Notes under the pieces: model-generated
The model's input: the letters and a program-made list of their open reading frames with translations, nothing else
Database searches by the model: none
What the model was told of the DNA's origin: nothing
Assembly: GCA_002095305.1 (NCBI GenBank)
Contig: MIEI01000010.1
Coordinates: forward strand, 28,759-92,758
Source of the DNA: Pantoea brenneri
Lineage (GTDB): Bacteria; Pseudomonadota; Gammaproteobacteria; Enterobacterales; Enterobacteriaceae
Length of the DNA: 64,000 nt
Direction: 5' to 3'
In this document: positions 42,507-52,000 of the stretch, piece after piece
Numbering within the stretch: the first letter of the stretch is position 1
How the letters are laid out: the number at the start of each line of letters is the position of its first letter
Translations under genes and position numbers: made by a program

Positions 42507-42821
42507 GACTTTCTTCCTGTGATATTTGGCAGGCGAAATGAGCAACACGACACGGCTCGTCGCGCTTCAAATGCACTGCTCTTCATTGAGCCATACGTAC
42601 GACGACAAAAGGAGTCAGGCCATTCCATGGGAAAAGTGTCTTTGCCGTGTACAACAACCATTTAGTCCGGAAAGCAAAACAGTCAACTTGCGGCACATCA
42701 TGGTTAAATCATAGCTTGGTAGCGGCAGTTGCCATGGCTGAAAACAAAAAATTATTCACCGAGCGGTAAAAAAGGGAAGCTGATCACTTAGTAAGCGAAA
42801 CGGCAGCGCAAAGATGCCGCA
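42507..42821 (-). promoter_or_regulatory. upstream region of the glg operon
   Basis: This 315-base stretch between the glgB start and the asd terminator holds no gene; short frames in it lack family features. On the - strand TTGACT (42686-42681) and TAAATG (42664-42659) are 16 bases apart and form a candidate promoter, leaving a leader of about 150 bases. The -10 match is poor, so this is tentative. Confidence 0.3.
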
Positions 42822-42854
42822 ACAAAAACAAAAAAGGCCGGATAAATCCGGCCC
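42822..42854 (-). terminator. intrinsic terminator after asd
   Basis: On the - strand, GGCCGGAT and ATCCGGCC form a tight stem followed by TTTTTT-G-TTTTT. It separates asd from the glg operon. Confidence 0.88.
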
Positions 42855-42871
42855 TTGGCGAGTCTCATCGA

Positions 42872-43981
42872 TTAGTTGGTTAACAACCGCAGCATACGGC
42901 GTAGCGGTTCAGCCGCCCCCCATAATAACTGGTCACCGACGGTAAAGGCGGAGAGGTACTCCGGTCCCATATTCAGTTTACGCAGACGGCCAACCGGCGT
43001 GGTCAGCGTGCCGGTCACCGCCGCTGGCGTCAGTTCACGCATTGTCCGTTCGCGATCGTTCGGCACCACTTTGACCCACTCATTATGCGCAGCCAGCAGC
43101 TGCTCGATTTCGGCCAGCGGCAGGTCGCGTTTCAGCTTCAGGGTAAACGCCTGGCTGTGACAGCGCAGCGCACCGACGCGTACACACAGTCCATCAACCG
43201 GAATCACATTACGGGTGGCGAGAATCTTGTTGGTTTCCGCCTGCCCTTTCCACTCTTCACGGCTCTGACCGTTATCCAGCTGCTTGTCGATCCACGGGAT
43301 CAGGCTGCCAGCCAGCGGCACGCCGAAGTTATCGGTCGGCAGGGTACCGGAGCGGGTGAAATCGGTGACGCTACGCTCGATGTCGAGAATGGCTGACGCC
43401 GGATTCTGCAGCGCAGGTGCCACGTGATCGTGCAGCATGCCCATCTGGGTCAGCAGCTCACGCATATGGCGCGCACCGCCGCCTGAAGCCGCCTGATAGG
43501 TCGCCACCGAGGCCCACTCCACCAGATCCTGCGCAAACAGCCCGCCGAGTGACATCAGCATCAGGCTGACGGTGCAGTTTCCGCCGACAAACGTCTTGAT
43601 GCCACGATCGATACCTTCACGGATCACCTGATGGTTAACCGGATCGAGGATGATGATCGCATCGTCTTTCATCCGCAGCGTAGAGGCGGCATCGATCCAG
43701 TAACCCTGCCAGCCACTCTCGCGCAGCTTCGGATAGACCTCGCTGGTGTAATCGCCGCCCTGGCAGGTGATGATGATATCCAGCGCACGCAGCGCCTCGA
43801 TATCAAATGCATCCTGCAGTACGCCCTGCTGCTTACCGCCAAAGGCGGGTGCGGCCTGGCCGTGCTGCGACGTCGAGAAGAAGACCGGATTGATGAGATC
43901 AAAATCACGCTCTTCGCTCATGCGGGACATCAGCACTGAGCCGACCATACCGCGCCAACCAACAAAACCTACATTCTTCAT
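42872..43981 (-). CDS. asd: aspartate-semialdehyde dehydrogenase
   Basis: A 369-residue NADPH enzyme that reduces aspartyl phosphate to aspartate semialdehyde, the branch point for lysine/diaminopimelate, threonine and methionine. The NADP-binding motif is [13 protein letters not shown] at residues 4-16. The catalytic cysteine is in GGNCTVSLM near residue 136. The catalytic histidine lies near residue 277 in [14 protein letters not shown]. It lies between the glg operon and yhgN, the E. coli order. A hairpin (CGACGTG / CACGTCG, 44035-44055) lies in its upstream gap. Confidence 0.97.
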   Translation of the reverse strand: MKNVGFVGWRGMVGSVLMSRMSEERDFDLINPVFFSTSQHGQAAPAFGGKQQGVLQDAFDIEALRALDIIITCQGGDYTSEVYPKLRESGWQGYWIDAASTLRMKDDAIIILDPVNHQVIREGIDRGIKTFVGGNCTVSLMLMSLGGLFAQDLVEWASVATYQAASGGGARHMRELLTQMGMLHDHVAPALQNPASAILDIERSVTDFTRSGTLPTDNFGVPLAGSLIPWIDKQLDNGQSREEWKGQAETNKILATRNVIPVDGLCVRVGALRCHSQAFTLKLKRDLPLAEIEQLLAAHNEWVKVVPNDRERTMRELTPAAVTGTLTTPVGRLRKLNMGPEYLSAFTVGDQLLWGAAEPLRRMLRLLTN

Positions 43982-44200
43982 GTCGTGTCCGTCTCAGGCG
44001 GTTTCACACCTGCTTTTCATTTCAGAGGAGAGAACGACGTGTTAATTTCACGTCGCTCTGCGTAATAATAAGATTTACCTGTGACTACCAACTCTACAAA
44101 ATGCAGGCTTTCTGGCAAGTGAATTAATTCGATTACGCTAACTTTTTCAGCAGCGTAACTAATAACAGCCATTTTTAGATCACGAGACGGCGCAAAACGA

Positions 44201-44794
44201 ATGACTGAAATGATTTCAGCAACCATATTATTGTTGTTAATTATGGACCCACTGGGCAATTTGCCCATTTTTATGTCGGTTTTAAAGCATCTGGAACCGA
44301 AACGGCGGCGAGTGGTACTGATACGTGAAATGCTGATCGCGTTAATCATCATGCTGCTGTTTTTGTTTACCGGTGAGCGCATTCTGGCTTTTCTGAATCT
44401 GCGTACCGAGACGGTGTCGATTTCCGGTGGGGTAATCCTGTTCTTAATCGCCATCAAGATGATTTTCCCGTCGGCGGAGAGCAGCAGTACTGGCTTATCG
44501 GCAGGCGAAGAGCCATTCCTGGTGCCGCTGGCGATCCCGCTGGTCGCCGGACCGTCGCTGCTGGCGACCCTGATGCTGTTGTCACATCAGTACCCACAAC
44601 AGATGACGCATCTGGTGGGCGCACTGTTGATTGCCTGGGGCGTAACGGTCGGTATTTTGCTGCTGTCGGGCCTGTTCCTCCGCCTGCTGGGCGACAAAGG
44701 GGTGAATGCGCTGGAGCGGCTGATGGGATTGATTCTGATTATGCTGGCGACCCAGATGTTCCTCGATGGGATTCGGGCCTACCTGAAGCTGTAG
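44201..44794 (+). CDS. yhgN: MarC-family inner membrane protein YhgN
   Basis: A 197-residue integral membrane protein of the MarC/UPF0056 family with about six hydrophobic segments. The characteristic LLIMDPLGNLPIFMSVLKH lies near residues 11-29 and VPLAIPLVAGPSLLATLMLLS near residue 110. Function is not established. It is divergent from asd across about 220 bases, which contain no other gene. Confidence 0.94.
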   Translation: MTEMISATILLLLIMDPLGNLPIFMSVLKHLEPKRRRVVLIREMLIALIIMLLFLFTGERILAFLNLRTETVSISGGVILFLIAIKMIFPSAESSSTGLSAGEEPFLVPLAIPLVAGPSLLATLMLLSHQYPQQMTHLVGALLIAWGVTVGILLLSGLFLRLLGDKGVNALERLMGLILIMLATQMFLDGIRAYLKL

Positions 44795-44798
44795 TCAG

Positions 44799-44833
44799 TG
44801 CACGCTTCCCCCTGTCATCGGGGGAAGCGTGCA
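44799..44833. terminator. long perfect hairpin between yhgN and citB
   Basis: TGCACGCTTCCCCC (44799-44812) is perfectly complementary to GGGGGAAGCGTGCA (44820-44833) around a seven-base loop. It occupies most of the gap between two convergent stop codons and lacks T runs. It is likely a bidirectional transcription or mRNA-stability barrier at the edge of the cit cluster. Confidence 0.7.
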
Positions 44834-44848
44834 GAAATGAATCACCTG

Positions 44849-45541
44849 TCAATCCTCACTCCGCCGGTACATGCGCCGCGGGTGTCCAATTTTTCCATAT
44901 AGCATTTCTACCCTCAGAAATCCTGCCTCCACGCAGTGTTCCAGATAGCGCCGTGTGGTGGTTTTGCTCAGTCCCGTTTTGCTGACGACTTCGTCTACTG
45001 AGAAGCTGCGTCTGTCGCTTTCGTTAAAAAAGCGCTGCACCCGTGCCAGCGTGTACTCTTCGATCCCTTTGCTGCCGTTATCCTGACGGTAGTTTTTAGC
45101 CTGCAGCTGATAGAGTAAATCGACGTTTTGCTGATCGACAATCTTCCAGATCCGCTGCTGTTCAGCAAATTGTACAAAGCGTTCCAGTGACTGGTTAAGT
45201 CGCCTCCAGGAGACGGGTTTGAGAATGTAATCAAACGCACCGTTGCGGATCGCCAGGCTACAGGTGTCCATATCACTTGCTGCGGTGATAAAAATGACAG
45301 AACAGTTAGCATGGGTCAGCAAAGGATTGCTGACCAGGGCAAGTCCTTTACCATCAGGCAGGTAATTATCCAGCAGGACCAGCTGCGGCTTTAAACGGGT
45401 CATTAAGGTCTGTGCCTCGGCAAGTGATGAGGCAATGCCCACCAGCCGAAGACGCGGATGCTTATCTATAAGCTCGGCGTGAAGTTGGGCCAGCTCTTTC
45501 TCGTCTTCAACAATAAGTACATCGATAGATTCATGTTGCAT
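44849..45541 (-). CDS. citB: citrate-responsive response regulator CitB/DpiA family
   Basis: A 230-residue response regulator. The receiver domain (about 1-120) has the acidic VEDEKE start, phospho-acceptor Asp in LVLLDNYLPDGKGL near residue 56 and the lysine in LKPVSWRRL. The C-terminal helix-turn-helix is of the CitB/DcuR type (FSVDEVVSKTGLSKTTTRRYLEHC). With CitA it should activate citrate fermentation genes. The ATG at 45541 begins MQHESIDVLIVEDEKE; an upstream frame extension lies inside citA. It overlaps the end of citA by 11 bases. Confidence 0.92.
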   Translation of the reverse strand: MQHESIDVLIVEDEKELAQLHAELIDKHPRLRLVGIASSLAEAQTLMTRLKPQLVLLDNYLPDGKGLALVSNPLLTHANCSVIFITAASDMDTCSLAIRNGAFDYILKPVSWRRLNQSLERFVQFAEQQRIWKIVDQQNVDLLYQLQAKNYRQDNGSKGIEEYTLARVQRFFNESDRRSFSVDEVVSKTGLSKTTTRRYLEHCVEAGFLRVEMLYGKIGHPRRMYRRSED

Positions 45542-47180
45542 AGTCGTTCTCTTCCGGTTCCTGATACAGGTGCCGTTCGGCTGCCGTGACAGGAATAAAA
45601 AGCGAGAAAATAGCGCCCCGGGGGGTGTTATCAGCCACTTCAATCACGCCACCTGCGTGAGTGACATAGCGCTCAATCAGGTACAGGCCGATGCCGTGAT
45701 CGCCCTGGGTTTTGGTGGTGATGCCACGTTCAAATAGTCTGTCGCGGATCTCCGGCTTGATACCGATGCCCTGGTCAGCCACCTCAATAATCAGTTCACA
45801 CGCATTCAACCTGATCAGTATTTCAACCGGTTGATACGGGCGTGAGGCACGGTGGGTCGATTCGATGGCGTTATCCAGCAAATTTCCGATGATGGAGACC
45901 AGTTCAGCTTCCGGCATTGACGCGAACGGTTTGTCCAGCCGGCAGCTAGCGTCAAAGTGCAGTTCAACGCCTTTCTCACGTGCCTGGGCTGATTTTCCTG
46001 ACAGCAGGCCACACAGCATCGGTGAACAGAAGCGTGAGGAGATAAAATCCAGCAGCTCCTGCTCGTGCGCCGACAGCGCCTGAATAAAATCGATCGCTTC
46101 TTCATAACGTCCCATGTGCAACAGGCCGGAAAGTATCGTCATGAGATTAAGCTGTTCGTGACGCATAACGCGCAGGTTATCAACGTAGCGTTTTACCTGA
46201 CTGAGTTGAGCACTGAGGATGTCGATTTCGTTGCGATCGCGAAAGGTGATGACCCAGCCCTGTAACGTATTTTCCAGCATCACTCTTACGCGACTGGCGA
46301 TCACCGTAAGATCGTTAAAATGGCAGACTTCATCGTGGGTATCTTTGCTTAGCATGGTTGAGGATGTGAAGAATGAAACCGGCCGAATCACCTGACTTAT
46401 CAGCTGACCACGCAATTCCTTCGCGGTTTGAGGCAAACCCAGCAGCTTACGGGCCGCCTGATTGATCACTTCAATCTGTAAGTCACGATCAATAACTATT
46501 ACCCCTTCATAAATCGACTCCATCATGGCTTTTTGCTGACGCACCAGAAATCCAATCTCGCGCGGCTCCAGTGAGAAGATCTGCTTTTTAATACTGCGGG
46601 TAAAAAACCATGAGAAAACAAACAGGGCAAACAGCAGCAGTACAGCAGCAATCAGAATGTTGACGACCTTACTGACGGTAATGGTGTTGAGATAACTGGT
46701 GAGATAGCCAACGGAAACGATACCCACAACCTGCCCGGTCGCGTTAAAAACAGGCGCTTTACTCCGTAGTGAAATGCCGAGGCCACCTTCGCGGATTGTC
46801 GTCGTGCTTTTACCTTGTAACACCGCGTCGTTATCACCACCGACCAATGTGGTGCCTACCCGCTCCTCGAACACCGAATGAAACAGATGTATTCCTTTAT
46901 TATCACCAACCACAATAAAGCTGGCGTCGCTACGCCCGGCTATCTGGCGCATAAATTGACGGATTGCAGTGCTGTTTTTTTCCTCCACCGCTTTACGCAA
47001 ATCAGGAATAAGCGCAATTTCCTCCGCCTGTATTTTTGCCCGAAGACTCATTTCCTTATACAGTTCCCGGGCCACATCAAAATAATAATAGCCTGCCAGC
47101 AGCGCAAAGAGTCCGGAGAAAAAAATCACCAGTGAAATAAACAATTTTATCTGGAACGAAACTCTCATCTGAATTGTCAT
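45531..47180 (-). CDS. citA: sensor histidine kinase CitA/DpiB family
   Basis: A sensor kinase of the CitA/DcuS group, 549 residues from the chosen start. It has a membrane span near residues 8-28, a periplasmic PAS domain (about 35-165), a second span (about 175-198), a cytoplasmic PAS domain and a kinase core. The phospho-acceptor His is in VMRHEQLNLMTILSG, the N-box in GNLLDNAIESTH and the G-boxes in DQGIGI and GDHGIGLYL. In the ligand domain the usual RLxH/RYxH motif reads GIHLFH, so the citrate-contacting Arg is replaced by His; the later LGISLRSKAP keeps the Arg and Lys. The start is uncertain: ATG at 47168 or the longer frame to 47309 are alternatives. Confidence 0.88.
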   Translation of the reverse strand: MTIQMRVSFQIKLFISLVIFFSGLFALLAGYYYFDVARELYKEMSLRAKIQAEEIALIPDLRKAVEEKNSTAIRQFMRQIAGRSDASFIVVGDNKGIHLFHSVFEERVGTTLVGGDNDAVLQGKSTTTIREGGLGISLRSKAPVFNATGQVVGIVSVGYLTSYLNTITVSKVVNILIAAVLLLFALFVFSWFFTRSIKKQIFSLEPREIGFLVRQQKAMMESIYEGVIVIDRDLQIEVINQAARKLLGLPQTAKELRGQLISQVIRPVSFFTSSTMLSKDTHDEVCHFNDLTVIASRVRVMLENTLQGWVITFRDRNEIDILSAQLSQVKRYVDNLRVMRHEQLNLMTILSGLLHMGRYEEAIDFIQALSAHEQELLDFISSRFCSPMLCGLLSGKSAQAREKGVELHFDASCRLDKPFASMPEAELVSIIGNLLDNAIESTHRASRPYQPVEILIRLNACELIIEVADQGIGIKPEIRDRLFERGITTKTQGDHGIGLYLIERYVTHAGGVIEVADNTPRGAIFSLFIPVTAAERHLYQEPEENDYAT

Positions 47181-47366
47181 TATTATCACTGCCACGCATA
47201 GGACGATGGGAGCAGCGAATATACCACCTTTTCTCAGCGTGCTTAGCGGTTTAGATGAAAGTTGCGATCCCTTGCACAGAGCCATTTTTAGATAGTATTT
47301 TAAAAACAACCCTGCTCAAAGATTAAATACAAAAATGTTATGCAGTTGTTCGATAATGAAAAAAAA

Positions 47367-47435
47367 CCATTACAACCACATGGGCGATTAAAAGCAAAAT
47401 CACATTAAATTAAAAAAACCATTAAAACCACATAG
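47367..47435. repeat. paired 17-bp direct repeats between citA and citS
   Basis: CCATTACAACCACATGG at 47367-47383 and CCATTAAAACCACATAG at 47419-47435 differ at two positions and are 52 bases apart start to start, about five helical turns. Both follow A runs. The 350-base gap (47181-47530) is very A+T-rich and separates the divergent regulator and transport/enzyme genes, so these are good candidates for CitB binding sites. No gene is seen in the gap. Confidence 0.5.
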
Positions 47436-47530
47436 ACCATAAAAACTTCACTTTTAATAGCGCCAGCTCTCACAAAAAATTATTCATTGCGCCGGTAAAG
47501 TTAATGCTTCGCTAATTAAGAGGCTTACTT

Positions 47531-48892
47531 ATGAGCACAACTGACGATTCCATTCCAACAATCAATGATCCAATAAATATCACGCGACCCTCGTTCAAGG
47601 AGCGCTGGTGGCACATTATGGACACCTGGAAAGTAGGTATTATTCCCCTGCCGCTATTTGTATTAGCGGGTGTGTTAATAGCAATTGATTGCCTTGGCGG
47701 CAAACTCCCTAGCGACATCGTGGTAATGGTTGCCACGCTGGCGTTCTTCGGCTTCGCATGCGGTGAGTTTGGCAAGCGCCTGCCGATTATCGGTAAACTC
47801 GGTGCAGCGGCAATTTGCGCGACGTTTATTCCGTCCGCAATGGTCTATTACGGCCTTCTGCCCGATGTGGTTGTGGAGTCCACCACCCGGTTCTACAAAT
47901 CCACCAATATTCTTTACCTCTATATCTGCTGCATCATTGTCGGCAGCATTATGAGCATGAACCGTACCGTCCTGATTCAGGGTTTCCTGCGTATTTTCTT
48001 CCCGATGGTGTGCGGTGAAATCGTCGGTATGCTCGTCGGAATGGGCGTGGGTGTCGCGCTCGGTCTTGAGCCTTTCCAGATCTTCTTTTTCATCATTTTA
48101 CCGATTATGGCCGGCGGAGTAGGAGAAGGCGCCATTCCCCTTTCAATCGGCTACGCTACGCTGCTGCATATGGACCAGGGCGTTGCGCTTGGCCGCGTGC
48201 TGCCGATGGTCATGCTGGGTAGCCTGACGGCCATTATTATCTCCGGCTGTCTGAACCAACTCGGTAAGCGCTTTCCGCATTTGACCGGCGAAGGCCAGTT
48301 GATGCCTGACTGTGCAAATGTGGACACCACCTCTTCTCCGCCCGCCGTCTCTGGCAAAATGGATGTGACCACTATTGCCTCCGGTGCGCTACTGGCGGTA
48401 CTGCTCTACATGCTGGGTATGCTGGGCCACAAATTGATCGGCCTGCCCGCACCGGTTGGCATGCTGTTTATAGCCGTGCTGGTCAAGCTCTGTAACGTAG
48501 TATCACCGCGCCTTCTGGAAGGTTCGCAGGTGGTGTACAAGTTCTTCCAGACCTCTGTGACCTATCCGATTCTCTTTGCTGTGGGCGTGGCAATCACACC
48601 GTGGCAAGAACTGGTAAATGCTTTCACTGTGAGCAACCTGCTGGTGATTATCAGCACCGTCTCTGCCCTGGTGGCGACCGGGTTCATGGTGGGTAAAAAG
48701 ATAGGAATGCATCCCATTGATGTTGCCATCGTCTCCTGCTGCCAGAGCGGACAAGGAGGTACCGGCGACGTAGCCATTCTTACCGCCGGTAACCGTATGA
48801 GCCTGATGCCTTTCGCCCAGATTGCAACCCGTATTGGTGGCGCAATTAACGTCTCCGTTTCCTTGCTGATTTTGGGCAACTTCCTCGTTTAA
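47531..48892 (+). CDS. citS: 2-hydroxycarboxylate (citrate) transporter CitS
   Basis: A 453-residue CCS/2HCT-family symporter with about eleven membrane segments. The two reentrant GGxG loops are visible: MAGGVGEGAIPLS near residue 197 and CCQSGQGGTGDVAIL near residue 405. Klebsiella CitS (446 residues) is a sodium-dependent citrate importer, and the surrounding lyase genes support citrate as substrate here. AAGAGG precedes the ATG. It starts the cit operon and is divergent from citA. E. coli uses the unrelated CitT exchanger instead. Confidence 0.93.
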   Translation: MSTTDDSIPTINDPINITRPSFKERWWHIMDTWKVGIIPLPLFVLAGVLIAIDCLGGKLPSDIVVMVATLAFFGFACGEFGKRLPIIGKLGAAAICATFIPSAMVYYGLLPDVVVESTTRFYKSTNILYLYICCIIVGSIMSMNRTVLIQGFLRIFFPMVCGEIVGMLVGMGVGVALGLEPFQIFFFIILPIMAGGVGEGAIPLSIGYATLLHMDQGVALGRVLPMVMLGSLTAIIISGCLNQLGKRFPHLTGEGQLMPDCANVDTTSSPPAVSGKMDVTTIASGALLAVLLYMLGMLGHKLIGLPAPVGMLFIAVLVKLCNVVSPRLLEGSQVVYKFFQTSVTYPILFAVGVAITPWQELVNAFTVSNLLVIISTVSALVATGFMVGKKIGMHPIDVAIVSCCQSGQGGTGDVAILTAGNRMSLMPFAQIATRIGGAINVSVSLLILGNFLV

Positions 48893-48909
48893 TTCTTCAG
48901 GAGATCATC

Positions 48910-49773
48910 ATGAAACTTGCAAGCTATATCCATGAAGGTAAACGCAGCTACGGTATCGTAAAAGTCGACGGTGTGGTGGATTTGGGCCAGCGGCTGGGCG
49001 ATCGCTATATCGACCTGAAAGCGCTACTACAGGGCAACGGCCTTACAGAGGCCAGATGCTATCTCAGCGATAGCATTGACATGCTAATAGACGAAATCAC
49101 TTTTTTACCGGTTATCGAGCAGCCAGGGAAAATCCTCTGCGTAGGTATGAATTATTCCGCCAAGCGCGAGGAGTTCGACCAGCATGATCCCGCACCTACG
49201 CTGTTTGTCCGCTTTCCGGACTCTCAAACCGGCCATAAATCACCGGTACTTAAGCCACATCACTCCAGCGAATTCGACTACGAAGGCGAACTGGCGGTCA
49301 TCATAGGAAAAGGTGGCGAGAACATCGGTCGTGAAGTCGCTTTGCACCATGTGGCCGGTTATAGCTGCTACATGGATGGGTCTGCGCGTGACTGGCAGCA
49401 TAGCTGGTACACCGCCGGAAAAAACTGGCGTCAGACCGGCGCGTTTGGTCCCTGGATGGTGACAGCAGATGAGATCCCCGATCCTCATCAACTGGCGATC
49501 CGCACCTGGCTCAATGGCCGCATGGTACAGGAGGATAACACCAGCAGCATGATCCATACGGTCGCTGAGTTGATCGAGTACATCAGCACGTTCACTCACC
49601 TGAGTCCGGGCGATGTGATCATCACCGGATCGCCAGGCGGCGTAGGTAAAAAGCGTAATCCACCGCTGTTTATGCAGGAGGGAGATTGTATTGAGGTCGA
49701 AATAGAAAATATCGGTCATCTCAGCAATATGATTGTGGAAGCGCCAGCACATGTGCTGACGACAGCGTACTAG
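48910..49773 (+). CDS. fumarylacetoacetate hydrolase-family protein, probable oxaloacetate-processing enzyme
   Basis: A 287-residue FAH-superfamily protein. The N-terminal 65 residues form a cap and the rest the catalytic fold. The metal-binding triad is visible as EGELA near residues 118-122 and MDGSARD near residues 157-163. The oxyanion/substrate block GPWMVTADEIPDPH and TGSPGGVG follow. Family members include oxaloacetate decarboxylases/tautomerases (FAHD1 group), acylpyruvases and ring-cleavage hydrolases. It lies between citS and citC, 17 bases after citS, where other cit clusters place oadGAB. The inferred job is therefore to decarboxylate or tautomerise oxaloacetate made by citrate lyase. 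This rests on context; the sequence alone cannot choose among family activities. Confidence 0.8.
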   Translation: MKLASYIHEGKRSYGIVKVDGVVDLGQRLGDRYIDLKALLQGNGLTEARCYLSDSIDMLIDEITFLPVIEQPGKILCVGMNYSAKREEFDQHDPAPTLFVRFPDSQTGHKSPVLKPHHSSEFDYEGELAVIIGKGGENIGREVALHHVAGYSCYMDGSARDWQHSWYTAGKNWRQTGAFGPWMVTADEIPDPHQLAIRTWLNGRMVQEDNTSSMIHTVAELIEYISTFTHLSPGDVIITGSPGGVGKKRNPPLFMQEGDCIEVEIENIGHLSNMIVEAPAHVLTTAY

Positions 49774-49783
49774 GTGCCGCGTT

Positions 49784-50809
49784 ATGTACAGACAAACTAC
49801 TCTCGATTTCCGCCTGACGGTGGTGTCAAAACATCCGGAACGATTGGTGCCGATTCGCTGTTTACTGGCAGACAGCGGACTGGCGCTGGATAACGATGTC
49901 ACGCTATTTGTTGAAGCCTGGTCTGGTACGCAGTTGGTGGGATGTGCGGGGCTTGCCGCTAACGTGATTAAGTGTGTGGCGGTCAATGAGCGCCTACGGG
50001 GGATCAATCTCAGCAGCCGACTGCTGACAGAAGTCGAGAACGCCGCGCTGGCGCGTGGCCACTTCCACCTGTTCCTATGCTGCCGACCCGTTAACCAGGC
50101 GCGTTTTGCGCGTTGCGGTTTTTGGCCGATTGCACAAAGTGGTGATAACGCCGTGCTGCTTGAAAACACCTCGCAGGGTATTGAGCGCTACTGCCGATCG
50201 CTCAGCGCGCTACGCAGGAGAGGCGACAGCATCGGTGCGATTGTAATGAATGCCAATCCCTTCACCCTGGGACATCTCCACTTAGTCGAGCAGGCGGTGA
50301 AGCAGTGCGACTGGTTGCATCTCTTCGTGGTGCAACAAGACACCTCATTCTTTTCGTTTGCTGACCGCCTGAATATGGTGAAAGCAGGAGTCGCACATTT
50401 GTCGAATGTGTCCGTGCACGAAAGTTCACAATACATTATTTCCCGCGCGACCTTCCCGGCCTATTTCCTGAAAGAGAGCGTCAAAGTACAGCAGGCGTGG
50501 AGTGAAATTGACGTCCTGATTTTTCGAAATTTTATCGCCCCCGCCTTAGGCATTACCCATCGTTTTATCGGCACGGAGCCGTTCTGCGAGCTTACCCGTC
50601 AGTACAACCAGACACTGCATCTGTTACTCGCTTCGCAAATCGAGGTCATAGAAATGCAGCGGCTCAAAGCGAATGGCACGGCCATTTCGGCGTCCGAAGT
50701 TCGTCGATTATTTAAAACCGAACAGCTTTCACGCATTCAGAGAATTGTTCCGGCCTCCACTTTCGCGTACCTCAAAGCGCACTCTGGCACCCGCAAAGAG
50801 AGTGCATAA
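49784..50809 (+). CDS. citC: [citrate (pro-3S)-lyase] ligase CitC
   Basis: A 341-residue ligase that acetylates the thiol of the CitD prosthetic group with acetate and ATP, converting citrate lyase to its active form. An N-terminal GNAT-like domain (about 1-130) is followed by a cytidylyltransferase-like domain with the nucleotide-binding MNANPFTLGHLHLVEQA near residues 153-169 and the ISASEVRRLF motif near the C-terminus. It starts ten bases after the FAH-family gene with only a weak ribosome-binding site. Base composition across citS-citG looks lower in G+C than gntU or the glg genes. Confidence 0.94.
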   Translation: MYRQTTLDFRLTVVSKHPERLVPIRCLLADSGLALDNDVTLFVEAWSGTQLVGCAGLAANVIKCVAVNERLRGINLSSRLLTEVENAALARGHFHLFLCCRPVNQARFARCGFWPIAQSGDNAVLLENTSQGIERYCRSLSALRRRGDSIGAIVMNANPFTLGHLHLVEQAVKQCDWLHLFVVQQDTSFFSFADRLNMVKAGVAHLSNVSVHESSQYIISRATFPAYFLKESVKVQQAWSEIDVLIFRNFIAPALGITHRFIGTEPFCELTRQYNQTLHLLLASQIEVIEMQRLKANGTAISASEVRRLFKTEQLSRIQRIVPASTFAYLKAHSGTRKESA

Positions 50810-50825
50810 CTATCAGGAAATTGAG

Positions 50826-51119
50826 ATGAATATTGTAAGGGAAGCGCTAGCTGGCACGCAGGAGTCCAGCGACCTGATGGTGAAAGTCGCTCCGGCGGCT
50901 GACGAATTGGAAATTATCATCAACAGTGAAGTGATTAAGCAGTTTGGCGAACAGATTCGTCAGGTGGTCACTGAGACATTACGAACCCTGAACGTGCGCA
51001 CAGGGCTGATTAGTATTCAGGATAAAGGCGCGCTGGACTGCGTGATTCGAGCCCGTCTGCAAAGCGCGGTACTTCGCGCAGCTGACGAACCGTCCATCGA
51101 CTGGAGAAAAATGCAATGA
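50826..51119 (+). CDS. citD: citrate lyase acyl carrier protein CitD (gamma subunit)
   Basis: A 97-residue carrier protein. The prosthetic-group serine is Ser14 in [10 protein letters not shown], the usual position in CitD. It carries the phosphoribosyl-dephospho-CoA arm on which the acetyl/citryl thioester forms. The frame extends 51 codons into citC. The ATG at 50826 is correct because it gives the family length and begins [11 protein letters not shown]. The stop overlaps the citE start (ATGA). Confidence 0.95.
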   Translation: MNIVREALAGTQESSDLMVKVAPAADELEIIINSEVIKQFGEQIRQVVTETLRTLNVRTGLISIQDKGALDCVIRARLQSAVLRAADEPSIDWRKMQ

Positions 51120-51991
51120 GCCCACTCCGTCGCAGCATGTTGTTTTTACCGGGAGCCAATGCAGCCATGCTCTCTACAGCCTTTATCTACCGTCCGGACT
51201 CCATCATGTTTGATCTTGAAGATGCAGTCGCCCTGCGCGAGAAGGACAGTGCGCGCCTGCTGGTTTTCAATGCACTGCAGCACCCGATGTACCAGCAGAT
51301 TGAAACCGTAGTACGCATTAACCCGCTGAATACACCATTTGGTTTGCTGGATCTTGAAGCCGCGGTTCGTGGAGGAGCAGATGTGATTCGTCTGCCAAAA
51401 ACGGATACACCTGAAGATATCGATGAGCTTGAAGAGCACCTTGTCCGTATTGAACGTGAATGCGGGCGTGAAGTGGGGTCTACGCGTGTGATGGCGGCCA
51501 TTGAGTCTGCAACTGGCGTGATTAACGCCGTGGCGATTGCCCGCAGCACGCCGCGCCTGATCGGTATCGCACTGGCTGCTTTTGACTATGTGATGGACAT
51601 GCAGACGGAGCGCGGCGATGGCACCGAGCTGTTTTATGCCCGTTGTGCCGTACTGCATGCCGCACGGGCCGCCAGGATCGATGCCTTTGACGTGGTGTGG
51701 TCAGACGTTAACGACGAGGCTAGCTTTCTGCGTGAAGTGGAGCTGATCCGCAAAATGGGCTTTAACGGTAAATCGCTGATTAACCCTCGCCAGATTGACC
51801 TGCTACATAACGCTTATGCGCCAACCCAGCCTGAAGTCGATTACGCCCGGCGGGTGACAGAAGCGGCCAGAGAAGGCGAGCGCAACGGCCTGGGCGTCGT
51901 GTCGCTCAACGGCAAAATGGTTGATGCACCGATTATTGAGCATGCGCAAAGGTTGCTGGAACGCGCGGCTGCCTCAGGCTTACGTCGTTAA
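51116..51991 (+). CDS. citE: citrate lyase beta subunit CitE
   Basis: A 291-residue HpcH/HpaI-family TIM-barrel protein that cleaves citryl-S-ACP into oxaloacetate and acetyl-S-ACP. The N-terminal [14 protein letters not shown] and the metal-binding [17 protein letters not shown] near residue 30 are characteristic. The glutamate of [14 protein letters not shown] near residue 130 is also in place. It overlaps citD by four bases and precedes citF by nine. Confidence 0.95.
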   Translation: MSPLRRSMLFLPGANAAMLSTAFIYRPDSIMFDLEDAVALREKDSARLLVFNALQHPMYQQIETVVRINPLNTPFGLLDLEAAVRGGADVIRLPKTDTPEDIDELEEHLVRIERECGREVGSTRVMAAIESATGVINAVAIARSTPRLIGIALAAFDYVMDMQTERGDGTELFYARCAVLHAARAARIDAFDVVWSDVNDEASFLREVELIRKMGFNGKSLINPRQIDLLHNAYAPTQPEVDYARRVTEAAREGERNGLGVVSLNGKMVDAPIIEHAQRLLERAAASGLRR

Positions 51992-52000
51992 GGATTTCAC

